Part shown: positions 11,803 to 12,824 of the stretch, one piece after another
Position numbering within the stretch: the stretch's first letter is position 1
Layout: the number at the start of each line of letters is the position of its first letter
From: UBA4655 sp044337015
Lineage (GTDB): Bacteria; Planctomycetota; Planctomycetia; Pirellulales; UBA1268
Direction of reading: 5' to 3'
DNA: 12,824 bases
Assembly: GCA_044337015.1 (NCBI GenBank)
Contig: JBIIOJ010000066.1
Span: 1 to 12,824, forward strand
Translations under genes and position numbers: made by a program
The notes under the pieces: model-generated
Told to the model about the DNA's origin: nothing
The model's input: the letters and a program-made list of their open reading frames with translations, nothing else
Databases searched by the model: none

Positions 11803-12806
11803 TCGCCGCGGGGGAAGTACCGGCAGAGCAGCAGGCCGCCGAAGTAGAGACCGCACAGCGGCACGGCGAGGAAGAGCATGCTGTAGGGGTCGGCCGGCGT
11901 GAGGATCGCCGAGGCGACGAAGATCACGACGACCGCCATCCGCCACTGCTCGGCGTAGGCCTTCTCGTCGAAGATGCCGATCCGCTCCAGGAAGAGCATC
12001 ACGAGCGGCAGCTGGAAGCCGAGCCCGAACCCGATCGGAAGGAGCAGCACGAACGAGAGCCATTCGCTGATCCGCGGGTCCGGGTCGAGGCCCAGCCAGG
12101 AGTTGAAGGCGAGCAGGTAGTCGAGGACGAAGTCGAAGACGAAGAAGAAGGCCAACCCGACGCCCGCGAGGAAAAGACCGGTGCTGAACGGCAGGAAGAC
12201 GTGCACCCACCGCTTCTCGTGCGGGTAGAGCCCCGCTGCCACGAACGTCCAGAGCTGATAGATGACCCACGGGCTCGCGAGCACGACGCCCACGAGGAGC
12301 GCGGCCTTCACGTAGATGCCGAAGGCCTCCTGTGCCGAGAGCGTCGTGATGCTCACCCGCGAGTCGCGATCCATCGGCTGCCAGAGCAGCACCGGCACGA
12401 GGCTCTCCGGGTCAAAGGCCTTCGAGTCGGTTCCGGCGTTGGCCGCCGGGTCGAGCACCCTCCGCAGCCGGTCGGCGTGGATCTCCCGGAGATCAAACGA
12501 CATGCCGTGCTTCTCGACGGCGTCGACCACCTCGCTGCGTTCATAGGGGAGGCGGGGGCCGTCGGCCGCGCGGGGCTGCCACTCGTCGAAGGCGTCGATG
12601 GAGCGGTCGACGTAGTAGCTGGAGAGTGCCCGCTTGAGCGGCTGCTCGATCAGGTGCACCACCGGGCGGGCCACGAAGAAGCCGAAGACGACGGCGACGG
12701 CCAGGCCGGCCGATGCCCGGATGAGGCAGATCCGCAGCTCCTCGAGGTGCTCGCCGAAGGTCATCGTCGAGCTCTTGAAGAGGTCTTCGTCGTCCGGGCG
12801 TGCCAT
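11781..12806 (-). CDS. tatC: Sec-independent protein translocase TatC
   Basis: This is the 341-residue core membrane subunit of the twin-arginine translocase, which recognises RR-signal peptides of folded cargo. The start at 12806 has AAGGA about 7 bases upstream. The cytoplasmic N-terminus has MTFGEHLEELRICLIR (15-30), with the conserved Glu in the signal-binding site. TM1 is about 31-53, TM2 about 162-190, and the cytoplasmic loop GLYPHEKR (192-199) carries the second conserved Glu. Further membrane segments lie near 204-230, 250-273, 288-303 and 308-328. TatC usually has about 250-260 residues. The excess lies in the first periplasmic loop (about 55-160), which is long and charged, with no known domain seen. 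The FGLGFQLPLV motif has Gln265 where E. coli has Glu, a variant seen in many species. tatA/tatB are not in the window. Confidence 0.95.
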   Translation of the reverse strand: MARPDDEDLFKSSTMTFGEHLEELRICLIRASAGLAVAVVFGFFVARPVVHLIEQPLKRALSSYYVDRSIDAFDEWQPRAADGPRLPYERSEVVDAVEKHGMSFDLREIHADRLRRVLDPAANAGTDSKAFDPESLVPVLLWQPMDRDSRVSITTLSAQEAFGIYVKAALLVGVVLASPWVIYQLWTFVAAGLYPHEKRWVHVFLPFSTGLFLAGVGLAFFFVFDFVLDYLLAFNSWLGLDPDPRISEWLSFVLLLPIGFGLGFQLPLVMLFLERIGIFDEKAYAEQWRMAVVVIFVASAILTPADPYSMLFLAVPLCGLYFGGLLLCRYFPRGDQAAKAT

Positions 12807-12824
12807 CGCGGGTCCTTGCCGTAT

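Overview
The window looks like chromosomal DNA from a GC-rich, flagellated, Gram-negative-type bacterium. A planctomycete, perhaps of the Pirellulales, fits best. The evidence is an inference from protein character: a terpene-cyclase-like repeat protein at the left edge, a DUF420 membrane protein, an exported c-type cytochrome fused to a long leucine-rich solenoid, and an atypical chemoreceptor tip sequence. No rRNA is present, so the lineage is not proven. Genes are spread over both strands, as is usual for a scattered-operon genome.

Layout. 1-723 (+): 3' part of a prenyltransferase/squalene-oxidase-repeat protein. 632-1117 (-): small PsbP/Mog1-like hypothetical protein, overlapping the previous gene tail to tail. 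1216-3303 (+): flhA, the export gate of the flagellar type III apparatus. 3559-4344 (+): fliA (sigma-28). 4646-4927 (+): flgM-like anti-sigma-28, preceded by a match to a sigma-28 promoter and followed by a strong intrinsic terminator. 5047-5553 (+): Fur-family repressor. 5580-8120 (-): 846-residue exported protein with one CxxCH haem site followed by about 26 units of a ~23-residue repeat. 8260-10236 (-): methyl-accepting chemotaxis protein. 10326-10541 (-): small putative lipoprotein. 10616-10701 (-): tRNA-Leu(UAA). 10702-11304: non-coding stretch full of nested inverted and direct repeats. 11305-11802 (+): DUF420 membrane protein. 11781-12806 (-): tatC with an enlarged first periplasmic loop.

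How the genes relate. flhA, fliA and flgM form a motility block: secretion gate, the sigma factor for late flagellar genes, and its probable antagonist, which appears to be fed by a sigma-28 promoter (feedback). The MCP may feed the same motility apparatus, although its tip sequence is not the classical one. Fur, the haem-binding repeat protein, DUF420 and TatC concern metal homeostasis, envelope redox proteins and protein export, but nothing in the sequence links them into one pathway.

The least explained items are the cytochrome c/solenoid fusion protein, with its patterned repeat subtypes, and the repeat-rich intergenic region beside the tRNA gene.
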